Below, in pieces: positions 6,706 to 13,375 of a DNA stretch of 13,375 bases. The translations under genes were made by a program, and so were the position numbers. Within the stretch, counting starts at the first letter, position 1. Each line of letters starts with the position of its first letter. The notes under the pieces are model-generated. The model was not told where the DNA came from. It saw nothing but the letters and a program-made list of their open reading frames with translations, and made no database searches. Origin of the DNA: an uncultured Clostridium sp. (GTDB taxonomy: Bacteria > Bacillota > Clostridia > Peptostreptococcales > Peptostreptococcaceae); the NCBI GenBank assembly GCA_900550335.1, contig URRU01000032.1:1-13375 (forward strand), given 5' to 3'.

Positions 6706-7581
6706 ATGGCAGCAGAAAACAATTTAACAGAAAAATTTGCAAAAGCTCAGTCAATAGATTTCGTTGAGCAGTTTGGTAAAAGTATAAAAAAATTATTAGA
6801 AATGCTAAAAATAGAAAGAAGAATGACTTTACCAGTTGGAGCTACTATAAAAACTTATAGCTCTAAAGTAACATTAGATGGAACTAAAGTAGCTAAAGGT
6901 GATATAATACCACTTTCTAAAGTTGAGACAACTGAAGGTGACCCAATAGAATTAGCTTGGGATAAAAAAAGAAAAGCAGTAGCTATAGAAGATATACAGG
7001 CATATGGATTTGAACAGGCAGTTTCTAAAACAGATACAGAATTATTAAGAGAATTACAGAAAGAAATAAAGAAAAACTTCTTTGCTCAGTTAGCAAAAGG
7101 AACTACATCAGTTTCTGGAGTAGGACTTCAGGGAGCTATGGCTAAAGCTTGGGGAGGAGTTGCTGGTAAATTTGAAGATGATGACGTTACAACTATAGCA
7201 TTCGTCAATCCAACTGATGTAGCTGATTATTTAGCAACTGCACAGATAACAGTTCAGACTGCATTCGGTCTTAGATATGTCGAAAACTTCCTAGGAGTAG
7301 ATGTTGCTATAATGTCTACATCAGTACCAGCTAAAACATTATATGCAACAGCATCAGATAACTTATGTTTAGCTCAGGCTAATATGGCAGGAAGTGAAAT
7401 AGCTAAAGCATTTGATTTTACTACAGATGAAACTGGAATAATAGGAGTTACTCATGATGTAAATAAACAGAGACTAACAGCTGAAACAGTAACTGCATCA
7501 GCGACAGTATTATTTGCTGAAAGGCTAGATGGTATAGTTAAAGCTACTATAACAGAAGCTGCTGCAGCTGCAAAAGCTTAA
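6706..7581 (+). CDS. major capsid protein, HK97-like fold
   Basis: This 291-residue product directly follows the scaffold gene with a strong SD (GGGAGGAATATAA). It has the expected pattern of a Firmicute siphovirus major capsid. A helical N-terminal arm (LTEKFAKAQSIDFVEQFGKS) leads to an extended-loop region (VTLDGTKVAKGDIIPLSKVE), then a spine-helix region with KTDTELLRELQKEIKKNFF (about residues 108-126). The A-domain includes AFVNPTDVADYLATA and GLRYVENFLGVDVAIMST. It is less Lys/Arg-rich and has cleaner codon use than its neighbours, as expected for a highly expressed gene. The C-terminus is an Ala-rich tail. No protease gene is seen upstream, so capsid maturation probably lacks a dedicated prohead protease. 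Confidence 0.9.
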   Translation: MAAENNLTEKFAKAQSIDFVEQFGKSIKKLLEMLKIERRMTLPVGATIKTYSSKVTLDGTKVAKGDIIPLSKVETTEGDPIELAWDKKRKAVAIEDIQAYGFEQAVSKTDTELLRELQKEIKKNFFAQLAKGTTSVSGVGLQGAMAKAWGGVAGKFEDDDVTTIAFVNPTDVADYLATAQITVQTAFGLRYVENFLGVDVAIMSTSVPAKTLYATASDNLCLAQANMAGSEIAKAFDFTTDETGIIGVTHDVNKQRLTAETVTASATVLFAERLDGIVKATITEAAAAAKA

Positions 7582-7593
7582 GAGGTGATTTAA

Positions 7594-7923
7594 TTGGGTT
7601 TACTCGATAGGATAAAAGTCCGACTTCCAGAGGAAAATGACGATACTCTTTTGAACGAACTTATAACTACTGCAACAGATAGAATATGTTTAAGGTTGGG
7701 AGCTGATGAGCTCCCTAGCATATTCGAGTCAATATGTGTTGAGGTAGTTGTAAAGGCATATAGAAGAATCTATTATGAAGGTATTGAATCTGAAAGTGCT
7801 GATACAATGCAGACTAGTTTCGTATCTGACTTATTAGAGGAATATGACAGTGAATTTAGTGCATATTTAGAGAGAAAGAAAAAAGAAGATGTCACGCAGA
7901 AGAAAGTAGTGAGATTTCTATGA
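7594..7923 (+). CDS. head-tail connector (adaptor), SPP1 gp15-like
   Basis: The 109-residue protein starts at TTG (7594) after SD GAGGTGAT. The sequence MGLLDRIKVRLPEENDDTLL, followed by helices with ICLRLGADELP and a conserved VVVKAYRRIYYEGIESES, matches the phage head-tail connector family (gp15 of SPP1, gp6 of HK97). These proteins form a ring under the portal. The C-terminal KKVVRFL-type tail is common in the group and may reach the stopper. It overlaps the next gene (ATGA), and it is the first gene of the connector cassette after the capsid gene. Confidence 0.78.
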   Translation: MGLLDRIKVRLPEENDDTLLNELITTATDRICLRLGADELPSIFESICVEVVVKAYRRIYYEGIESESADTMQTSFVSDLLEEYDSEFSAYLERKKKEDVTQKKVVRFL

Positions 7924-8234
7924 AATGGATTGAGTGTAAACTGTTAAGAATATTAGCAGATACAACGGATAGACTTGGTAATGAAATTAAAAAAACTGAA
8001 CTAGAAAGAAATATAAAAGCTAGGTTAACTCGGTGGACTTCCGAAGATGTAAATATTTACGGAAGGGACTTAACTAATTCTTCTAGAAAGTTAATTACTC
8101 CAAACAAAGTGTCTTTAAGTAATAAAGCAATACAGATTGAAGATACTATGTACAAGGTAGTTAAAGAAGAGGATTATGGAAGGTTTAGAGTTGCTGTAAT
8201 AGAGGAGTGGGGAATATGGCAAAATTCAGTATAG
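7920..8234 (+). CDS. head closure (stopper) protein, SPP1 gp16-like
   Basis: The 104-residue protein lies between the connector and the gp10-like gene, the usual position of the stopper that closes the portal after packaging and binds the tail. The visible pattern is beta-rich: RLGNEIKKTELERNIKARL, then TPNKVSLSNKAIQIEDTMYKVV, and VAVIEEW at the end. This agrees with the small beta-barrel of the SPP1 gp16/HK97 gp7 type. Primary sequence conservation in this group is low, so the assignment leans on gene order. The ATG overlaps the preceding stop (ATGA) and its 3' end overlaps the next gene. Confidence 0.65.
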   Translation: MKWIECKLLRILADTTDRLGNEIKKTELERNIKARLTRWTSEDVNIYGRDLTNSSRKLITPNKVSLSNKAIQIEDTMYKVVKEEDYGRFRVAVIEEWGIWQNSV

Positions 8235-8584
8235 ATGTGAATGGTGTCGGGGATATACAAGCTAAAATAAAAGGACTTGTAAAGTATCGACCTATGATAA
8301 GAAGTTGCATTGTAAAATCTCTTGCTGATATGAAAAATAGAAGTGAACAACTTACACCAGAAGATACAAGTGAATTAAAAAAATCAGCTTACCAAAGAAT
8401 GAATGGAGATTTAGAAGGTATATTTGGTTTTAATAAAGAGTATGCTCCATACGTTGAATATGGTCATAGATTGCGTAATGGAAAGTTCCATCCAGCAAAT
8501 CCATATCTAAAACCTAATGCAGAAGCACAAGCTAAAATTTTCAAAAAAGATTGTGAAGAAGCAATGCGGAGATTAGCAAAATGA
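8216..8584 (+). CDS. HK97 gp10-like head-tail joining/tail completion protein
   Basis: The start is ATG 8216, eight bases after AGGAG, rather than the in-frame GTG at 8207 that lies within the SD. The 122-residue product has the HK97 gp10 (PF04883) signature. An N-terminal helical region with VKSLADMKNRSEQLTPEDTS leads to a strand region with FGFNKEYAPYVEYGHR (about residues 72-87). The HPANPYLKPNAEAQAK helix (residues 92-107) follows. The YAPYVE-G and P-PYL-PA motifs are diagnostic. It acts in joining head and tail. It overlaps its neighbours at both ends, typical of this cassette. Confidence 0.88.
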   Translation: MAKFSIDVNGVGDIQAKIKGLVKYRPMIRSCIVKSLADMKNRSEQLTPEDTSELKKSAYQRMNGDLEGIFGFNKEYAPYVEYGHRLRNGKFHPANPYLKPNAEAQAKIFKKDCEEAMRRLAK

Positions 8585-8991
8585 TAAAGAAAATAAACCT
8601 AATAGATCTCCATGAAGCGATAAAGAATAAACTTGAAGAGAAAACAGATTTAAGAGCTTATGATGTTGTACCAGAAGATGTCAAAGCTCCTTTTTTATCT
8701 TTGCAATGTGTGGGCAAAGAAGATTCTTCCACAAAAACTATGTTTATCGAAAAGTTTATGTTTTATATTCACTGTTTTGCTGAAGGGTATTCTTCCACAA
8801 AAATTTATGGTGTAATAAACAAGGTCGAGGAGGCTCTTACAGAAGATATTGAGTTGCCTAGCGAATATAATTTAGTAAACCAAGTTGAAGAGGGAATAGT
8901 TCAGATAATTACAGAAACAGAAACATTTGAAAAAAGAGCAATACTAGAATATTCATTTAATATCTGTTATGGATTTAAATGTAAAATTTAG
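8581..8991 (+). CDS. tail terminator/tail completion protein
   Basis: The 136-residue protein overlaps the gp10-like gene (ATGATAA) and precedes the major tail protein, the usual place of the tail terminator (SPP1 gp17, lambda gpU-like). The sequence has the family's ordering: a starting helix (IDLHEAIKNKLEEKTDLRAY), then VVPEDVKAPFLSLQ, a strand pair around FMFYIHCFAEGYSSTKIYGV, a helix with INKVEEALTE, and a final strand with RAILEYSFNICY. Terminators form a hexamer ring that stops tail tube growth and binds the head. A 15-base sequence coding Ser-Ser-Thr-Lys occurs twice in the gene (8723-8737, 8789-8803). Confidence 0.7.
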   Translation: MIKKINLIDLHEAIKNKLEEKTDLRAYDVVPEDVKAPFLSLQCVGKEDSSTKTMFIEKFMFYIHCFAEGYSSTKIYGVINKVEEALTEDIELPSEYNLVNQVEEGIVQIITETETFEKRAILEYSFNICYGFKCKI

Positions 8992-9000
8992 GAGGAAAAA

Positions 9001-9516
9001 ATGGCAGCATTAAAAGAATTTGAAGATAAATTATACTGTGATGTTACAACTCAGGCTACTAATGCAATAGCTGGTAAAGATATTCTTTTATGTATATTTA
9101 ATGCTACGGGGGATAAGTTACTAGCGATAGACGGACAGCAGTCTTTAACTTTGAATAGAGAAAAAGAGATAATAGAAATAAATTCTAAAACAATAGATGG
9201 AGGATGGAAGACTAAAGCAGCAGGACCTAAAGATTGGTCAATAGAATCTGATGGGATGTATTCTCCTACTTTAGAATCGCATCAGCTACTAGCACAGGCA
9301 TATGAAGAGGATGAGTATGTTTGTTGCAAGATAGTAGATAACAAGAGAAAGAAACCTTTATTTGGAGGATTGGCATTAATAAAAGAATTTAACTTAGAAG
9401 CTCCATATGATGATTCTATGACATTTGAGATGACATTAGAAGGTTGTGGCAAGCTTACAGACTTAACTAAATCAGAAGAAGCTCCAGCAATGCCTGGAGA
9501 AGGAGGAATGGCATAG
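9001..9516 (+). CDS. major tail (tube) protein, TP901-1 family
   Basis: The 171-residue protein has a strong SD (GGAGGAAAAA) and an ATG start. It has features of TP901-1-type major tail proteins. These include an early GKDILLCIFNATGDKLLAID, the QQSLTLNREKEIIEINSKT segment (residues about 42-60), then GGWKTKAAGPKDWSIESDG and a C-terminal TFEMTLEGCGKLT. Major tail proteins stack as hexamer rings into the tube. The order terminator, tube, chaperones, tape measure is the canonical one. The C-terminal Pro/Gly/Glu-rich tail is probably flexible. The gene ends one base before the chaperone ATG. Confidence 0.88.
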   Translation: MAALKEFEDKLYCDVTTQATNAIAGKDILLCIFNATGDKLLAIDGQQSLTLNREKEIIEINSKTIDGGWKTKAAGPKDWSIESDGMYSPTLESHQLLAQAYEEDEYVCCKIVDNKRKKPLFGGLALIKEFNLEAPYDDSMTFEMTLEGCGKLTDLTKSEEAPAMPGEGGMA

Positions 9517-9517
9517 A

Positions 9518-9814
9518 ATGTTTGAAATTGAAGGTAGAATATACGAATTAAGATATGATATGAAAACTGTTGAACAGTTAGAAAATACAGTAGGAATGTC
9601 TATAGTAGATATGATACAGAGTGTTCCTACTCTAACTAGATTAAAAATGATGATAGGAATGGCTCTTTGGAATGAGCATGGAAATAAAGTATCAAGCAAA
9701 ACTGGTTCAGAAATGGCTGAAAAGTTTATACAAGAAAGAGGATTATTAGAATGTTTTAGAGAGTGCGTCAATAAAATCTCTGAGGACTGTGCTTTTTTAT
9801 TCCGAAACGCTTAG
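9518..9814 (+). CDS. tail assembly chaperone G, short zero-frame product
   Basis: The 98-residue product lies between tube and tape measure genes, the position of gpG/gpGT pairs. It reads FEIEGRIYELRYDMKTVEQLENTV, followed by a helix-rich segment (RLKMMIGMALWNEHGNKVSS). This is the usual form of these chaperones, which coat the tape measure protein before tube polymerisation. The in-frame stop is TAG at 9812. A slippery heptamer just before it lets a fraction of ribosomes continue in the -1 frame. The SD (AGGAGG, 9501-9506) is at the long end of normal spacing. Confidence 0.85.
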   Translation: MFEIEGRIYELRYDMKTVEQLENTVGMSIVDMIQSVPTLTRLKMMIGMALWNEHGNKVSSKTGSEMAEKFIQERGLLECFRECVNKISEDCAFLFRNA

Positions 9815-10206
9815 TTGAATTTGAATATCTTGGTAAAGATGAAAACAAAATAGAAGATGATGAAGCAAGTGAATATTCTGAGGATAAGGCACTTGCTTTT
9901 TTTATCGTCAATTTTGGTTACACTAAGCGAGATTTTGAAGCTTTAACGATAAGGGAAAGAATATTTGCTATGAAAGCTTGGGAGGATAAGAAAGTATTAG
10001 ATACTCAGTTAATGGCTAATGCATTCTTTAATGCTTATGCAAATGCAAATAGAAAGAAAGGCAAGAAGCCTATTCCTTTATGGAAAAAAACTAAGAATAA
10101 AAAAGTGAATATTAGTAAAGTAAAACAACAATTTGCTGAAATTGAAGAAATTGAAAAGAATGGCTCAAAGGATTGGGTTAGACAGATATATGAAGGAAGG
10201 AGGTAA
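9518..10206 (+). CDS. tail assembly chaperone GT, -1 frameshift product
   Basis: The -1 frame is open from 9784 to the TAA at 10204-10206. It has no start with an SD until an internal ATG at 9970. Shifting at 9793-9799 gives ...SEDCAFFIPKRLVEFE... and a fusion of about 229 residues. The added T domain contains FFIVNFGYTKRDFEALTIRE, then RIFAMKAWEDKKVLDTQ and KKPIPLWKKTKNKK. Such T domains recruit the tape measure protein and tube subunits during tail assembly. The PLWKK and R..I-A-MKAWE motifs are typical of phage T chaperones. An isolated ORF call from 9970 would be an artefact that misses the first half of the T domain. Confidence 0.87.
9793..9799 (+). promoter_or_regulatory. -1 ribosomal frameshift site UUUUUUA
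   Basis: The zero-frame codons are TTT (9794-9796) and TTA (9797-9799), preceded by T (9793), giving T TTT TTA. This is a classic X-XXY-YYZ heptamer of the kind used for -1 frameshifting. After the slip the next codon is ATT at 9799. It lies 12 bases before the G stop, with the T frame open on the other side. I see no strong downstream stem; a CGCTT (9807-9811) with a later AAGCG (9929-9933) is possible but distant. Confidence 0.85.
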
Positions 10207-10211
10207 TACTT

Positions 10212-12592
10212 CTGAGTTCGTTAGGTGATATAAAAGTAAAAATATCTGCATTAGCTGATGGATTTAGTGAAACTATAAATGAAGTAGCTGATAGTTTAGA
10301 AGATTTAGATAAAAAAGGAGAAGGTACTGCATCATCTGCTCGGCGTTGGGGAGATAGATTTACTGATATGGGTAAGACATTATCTAAAGCTGGAGTTGCG
10401 GTAACAGGAGCAGTTGGTGCTATGGTTATGGCAGGTTCTAAATGGTCGGCTGAGGTAGCAGGTCAGCAGTTCTTATATAATAACTTGGATACTGCTATAC
10501 AAAAGACTATAACGAGTGAAAGTCGGCACGCTAACTCTATAGGACTTACAGAGCAACAGTATAAAAATTCTGCTACAAGCATAGCTACATATTATAAAAA
10601 TATGGGTATGACTACTCAAGAAACTTCAAGATTATCTGCTGAAAGTATGAATCTTGTTGCGGATCTAGCAGCAATAACTGATATGCCTTTTGATGAAGCT
10701 ATGGATAGATTTAAGAGTGGATTGATGGGTGAAAAAGTTGCCCCTTGCTATAGAAATGTAGCATAGAAAATCGAGCAAAATCGGTAGACATCTCAAAGAG
10801 ACAATACCGAGGTAATTTAAGGAATTAAAAAGCCTTAGACACCGTAACGCATAGGAATTGAACCTATGCTTTTTTATTGTAAAAAAAGTATAGAATATAA
10901 TATTCCCACGAGTGTTCGGCACCTAAATTATTCAAATAATATGGTGAAAATATATGCTGAACTATATGGTGACATATAGAAGTATAGGATAAAAAGCCTA
11001 TACGATAACAAAATTTGAACTATGAAGCACTAGATGCCTTTGGTATTAATATTTCAGCACGGTCACTTGAAAATAGTGAGTTTGTCAAAGGGTTAGGAAA
11101 ATCTTGGAATCAGTTATCAGATAATGAAAAGATGATGGCAGTTTACAATGAGATAGTTAGACAGTCTAGTTCAGCTCAAGGACTAGCTAAACAGGAAGCT
11201 CAGTCTTTCGGTATGCAGATGAAATTATTAAAAGAAAAAATAATGGAAACAGCAGGGGCAATAGGTGAAAAATTGCTTCCATATTTGGAACCATTTATAC
11301 AGAAAATAAATGAGATAGTTGAAGCAATTGGAAATTTCGCAAATGAACATCCTCAGCTTATGGCTGGTATATTGGGTGTAGCTGGTGCTATAGGGGGTTT
11401 AATGTTAGTACTTGGACCAGTACTCATGGTTGTTGGTCAGTTGATGACTGGATTTGCATCAGCGACAGTTGTGGCTGGAGTACTAGGAACAACAGTAGGA
11501 GCAATGGCTCTAGTATTTATAAAAGTTATAGCGATAATAGGTGCTGTTATAGCTATAGGTGCACTTTTAATAGCCAATTGGGATGCTATAAAACGGAGTG
11601 CAATTGCTTTATGGAATGATGTTAAGAGTAGTTGGAGTACTAGTCTAAATGAAATTAAAACAATGGCTATTGATTTATGGAATGACATCAAAACAGGTAT
11701 TGCTAATGTATGGAATAGTATGAAAACAACCGCTACTAATATATTTAATAATATCAAAACAGTTATTTCAAATATATGGAATAATGTAAAATCAGTAACA
11801 TCTAGTATATGGAACAGTATAAAGAGTACAGTTTCAAGTATATGGAATGGAATAAAATCAACTGCAACAAGTATATTCAATGCTATTAAATCATTTATAA
11901 CAACATCTTGGAACAATGTAAAATCAACTACTACATCAATTTGGAACAGTATTAAAAGTAGTATAACTAGTATACTTAATGGAATAAAATCAACATTCAC
12001 TAATATATTAAATGCTATAAAAAATGCTGTTAAAACAGGAATGAACAATGTAAAAAGCACTATGGTAAATATAATGAATCAAGCTAAGAGTGCTATAAGT
12101 AATATGGTTGGACGGTTTGCAAGTGTGGGTAGAAATATCGTAAATGGTATAGCAAATGGTATTAGGTCTGGAGCGAGTGCAGTAATTAATGCAGCTGCAA
12201 ATGTAGCTAAAAGTGCATTAAATGCAGCTAAGAAATTTCTTGGAATACATTCTCCTTCTAAAGTTATGGCACAAGAAGTTGGTAGATTCATTCCAAGTGG
12301 TATGGCTGTAGGTATTACCGCTAATATAGATAGTTTAAAAAGTGCAGTTAGGGAAATGACTGGTATAGGAATAGAGCCAGCTATAGCAACAGTGTCTGAT
12401 ATAGACTATAGTGGTGCTATGAATTATCAGAGGTTTAATCCTGGCACGGATAATATAATGAGTGAGGATACTACTCCACAACCAATGTATATAAACTTTA
12501 GATTTGGAAATAGAAAATTCAAAGGATTTGTAAAAGATATAACTAGAGCTCAGGATACAGAGATAGAGCTTATAGAAGAATATGGAATATAG
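10212..12592 (+). CDS. tape measure protein, split by a group I intron
   Basis: The coding parts are 10212-10730 (173 codons) and 11018-12592, about 697 residues after splicing. The best start is CTG 10212, eight bases after AGGAGG; it gives MSSLGDIKVKISALADGFSE, a typical tape measure N-terminus. Exon 1 ends in FKSGLMG, and exon 2 resumes with NYEALDAFGINISARSLE, the conserved GLxG-alpha-L-G-I motif of this family. Unspliced, the frame stops at TAG 10764. Hydrophobic segments lie in about codons 115-185 of exon 2 and fit membrane insertion at DNA ejection. Fifteen 11-residue repeats follow, then FLGIHSPSKVMAQEVGRFIP, the usual C-terminal motif. The protein sets tail length. I saw no peptidase domain. 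Confidence 0.93.
10731..11017 (+). ncRNA. group I self-splicing intron, subgroup IA, 287 nt, no internal ORF
   Basis: P1 pairs exon GGGT (10727-10730) with GCCC (10740-10743), giving the U-G at the 5' site. AGTT (10736-10739) pairs with exon-2 AACT (11018-11021) as P10. P2 is 10746-10750/10759-10763 and P3 is 10771-10777/10913-10919. P4 is 10781-10786/10805-10810 and P5 is 10791-10794/10798-10801. P6 is 10811-10813/10841-10843 plus P6a 10818-10822/10833-10837. P7 is A10847, bulged C10848 and GCATA (10849-10853) with TATGC-T (10953-10958). It carries a G10849-C10957 guanosine-binding pair. P7.1 is 10854-10858/10902-10906 and P7.2 is 10864-10875/10882-10893. P8 is CACC/GGTG (10920-10923/10943-10946) and J8/7 is AAAATA. 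P9 is a 7-bp stem with a GTGA loop (10962-10979), and P9.1 is 10982-10988/10997-11003. The intron ends in G 11017. It is too small for a homing endonuclease. Confidence 0.95.
11609..12103 (+). repeat. fifteen tandem 33-bp repeats coding 11-residue units
   Basis: Within tape measure exon 2 the unit is about [I/L]WN-x-[I/V]-K-S-x-x-x-[S/N], e.g. IWNSIKSTVSS and IWNGIKSTATS, repeated 15 times without gaps (LWNDVKSSWST to IMNQAKSAISN). The 11-residue period matches hendecad coiled-coil/tape measure repeats, in which repeat number scales with tail length. Aromatic or aliphatic residues recur at position 2 with Asn at 3 and Lys at 6. The repeats at DNA level have diverged, so copy number is probably stable. 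Confidence 0.93.
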
Positions 12593-12605
12593 GAGGGTGG
12601 CAAAT

Positions 12606-13375
12606 ATGAAAGAAGAAGTATCTTTTTTAGAAAAAGAGAGTAAAGGCTACCCTCTTAAATTATATGTAAATGGAATATGCTTAGATGATGCAATAGAGGG
12701 TTTCAATACTCTTAATGTATTTGGTAGAACAGTAGCTCATAAGAAGGTGAATATAACTGAGGGCATTGATAATGGTGGCTTTATGAGTTCCAATAGATAC
12801 AAAACAAGAAAGCTAACAGTCGAGTATTGGATAAAAGCAAAAGATAATAAGGCTCTTATAAAGAGTTTTGAGAAATTGAACAAGATATTAGAAGGAGATA
12901 ATCTTGACATAGTAGTAAATGATGAAAAATTCCATTATTTTGGAGTAGTGTCTGAATTTGAAGAAATAAATGATACTACCAATTGGATATACAGTAAATT
13001 TGATATTGTGTGTTTAGATCCTTTTAAATATAGTGATATATATTCTATTAAATTTGATAGAAAGACTAATTTCCCATATCTATTTTTACATGAAACTATA
13101 CCAGATTCTATAGAAGTAGATTTAAAGGGAGATTGTGATATTGTAAAAATTACAAATGCAACTAATGGTAAAAGTATTATCTTAAATGGAAGATTTAAAA
13201 ATGGAGATAATATACTAGTTGATATTAAAAATAGTAATGTAGTTTATAATCGCAGAAATAATTTAAATATGCTCAATATACTGAGTGATTTTGAAGATTT
13301 TACAATAAATTTTGATGATGAGATTGTAGTAGTAGGCTCTTCATCAGACTCTTGTACTATAAAATTCAAAGAAAG
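12606..13375 (+). CDS. distal tail protein (Dit-like), cut by the window end
   Basis: An AGGAGGG (12591-12597) precedes ATG 12606. The frame stays open for 256 codons to the edge. Early motifs LYVNGICLDDAIEGFNTLNV and GRTVAHKKVNITEGIDNGGF, then YKTRKLTVEYWIKAKDNKAL, fit the N-terminal ring domain of siphovirus Dit (Sipho_tail, SPP1 gp19.1). This is followed by YFGVVSEFEEINDT and VCLDPFKYSD. Dit forms the hexamer hub joining tail tube to tip. The part beyond about residue 160 (SIEVDLKGDCDIVKITN) looks like the second, galectin-like domain. Position right after the tape measure is canonical. The true C-terminus lies outside the window. Confidence 0.88.
   Translation, partial: MKEEVSFLEKESKGYPLKLYVNGICLDDAIEGFNTLNVFGRTVAHKKVNITEGIDNGGFMSSNRYKTRKLTVEYWIKAKDNKALIKSFEKLNKILEGDNLDIVVNDEKFHYFGVVSEFEEINDTTNWIYSKFDIVCLDPFKYSDIYSIKFDRKTNFPYLFLHETIPDSIEVDLKGDCDIVKITNATNGKSIILNGRFKNGDNILVDIKNSNVVYNRRNNLNMLNILSDFEDFTINFDDEIVVVGSSSDSCTIKFKE

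Noticed and set aside
8207..8215. GTG 8207 as the start of the gp10-like gene
   Set aside because: The GTG lies within the SD sequence. ATG 8216 is correctly spaced and gives the usual MAKFSIDV-type start.
9970..10206. Independent 78-residue gene starting at ATG 9970
   Set aside because: The frame is open back to 9784 with recognisable T-domain sequence, and the slippery site explains how it is reached. No SD precedes 9970.
10731..11017. Frame break in the tape measure gene as pseudogene or insertion-sequence remnant
   Set aside because: There is no transposase, target duplication or terminal inverted repeat. The interval has a full group I core and precise in-frame splice sites, so an intron explains it better.
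10731..11017. Group II intron or IStron
   Set aside because: No domain V-like hairpin, no GUGYG start and no transposase. Group I elements P1, P3, P7, P8 and the terminal G fit instead.
11437..12060. 207-residue minus-strand ORF
   Set aside because: It is a shadow of the tape measure repeats. It has no SD, is unnaturally hydrophobic and repetitive, and all real genes read the other way.
11609..12103. CRISPR-like tandem repeats
   Set aside because: The 33-base units are contiguous, diverged, lie in frame and code an 11-residue protein repeat. There are no spacers.
11015..12592. Separate tail protein starting at TTG 11015
   Set aside because: The TTG is the last three bases of the intron, has no SD site, and the following residues continue the conserved motif from exon 1.

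Overview
This window is a late-gene block of a tailed, siphovirus-type bacteriophage or prophage. The DNA is strongly AT-rich, with heavy AGA and ATA codon use, strong purine-rich Shine-Dalgarno (SD) sites, and SPP1/TP901-1-like morphogenesis families. This points to a low-GC Firmicute host, most likely one of the Clostridia. No integrase, repressor or host gene is in view, so I cannot say whether the phage is integrated. All genes read on the plus strand.

Layout. Positions 1-770 are the end of the early/replication module: the tail of an unidentified gene, a very short MazG-like protein, a RusA Holliday-junction resolvase and a possible 23-residue membrane peptide. An ArpU/DUF1492-type late regulator follows (782-1273). 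A 170-base leader (1274-1445) carries spaced CGTGGT repeats, a TATAAT box, a 10-bp inverted repeat and a terminator-like hairpin. The packaging and head genes come next: small terminase, large terminase, portal, and a minor head (MuF) protein with an extra C-terminal domain that may be a toxin. A 59-residue Cys-rich protein overlaps the end of the MuF gene. A strong intrinsic terminator (5925-5956) and a folded leader separate these from scaffold, major capsid, two connector/stopper proteins, an HK97-gp10-like protein, a tail terminator and the major tail protein. The tail tip begins with a G/GT chaperone pair made by -1 frameshifting, then the tape measure gene and the start of the distal tail protein, which is cut by the window end.

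The main discovery is that the tape measure gene is not broken where its frame stops near 10766. It is split by a 287-nt group I intron (10731-11017) with no ORF. I could place P1, P10, P2-P9.1, including P7 with its bulged C and the G-C guanosine-binding pair, a 6-nt J8/7, IA-type P7.1/P7.2 helices, a GNRA-capped P9 and a terminal G. Removing it joins exon 1 (...GLMG) in frame to exon 2 (NYEALDAFG...) and restores a tape measure protein of about 697 residues.

Other notable points are the UUUUUUA slippery site in the tail chaperone gene, several genes whose best SD sites point to near-cognate starts (ATT, ATC, ATA, CTG), fifteen exact 11-residue repeats in the tape measure, and the MuF C-terminal domain with its small overlapping neighbour.
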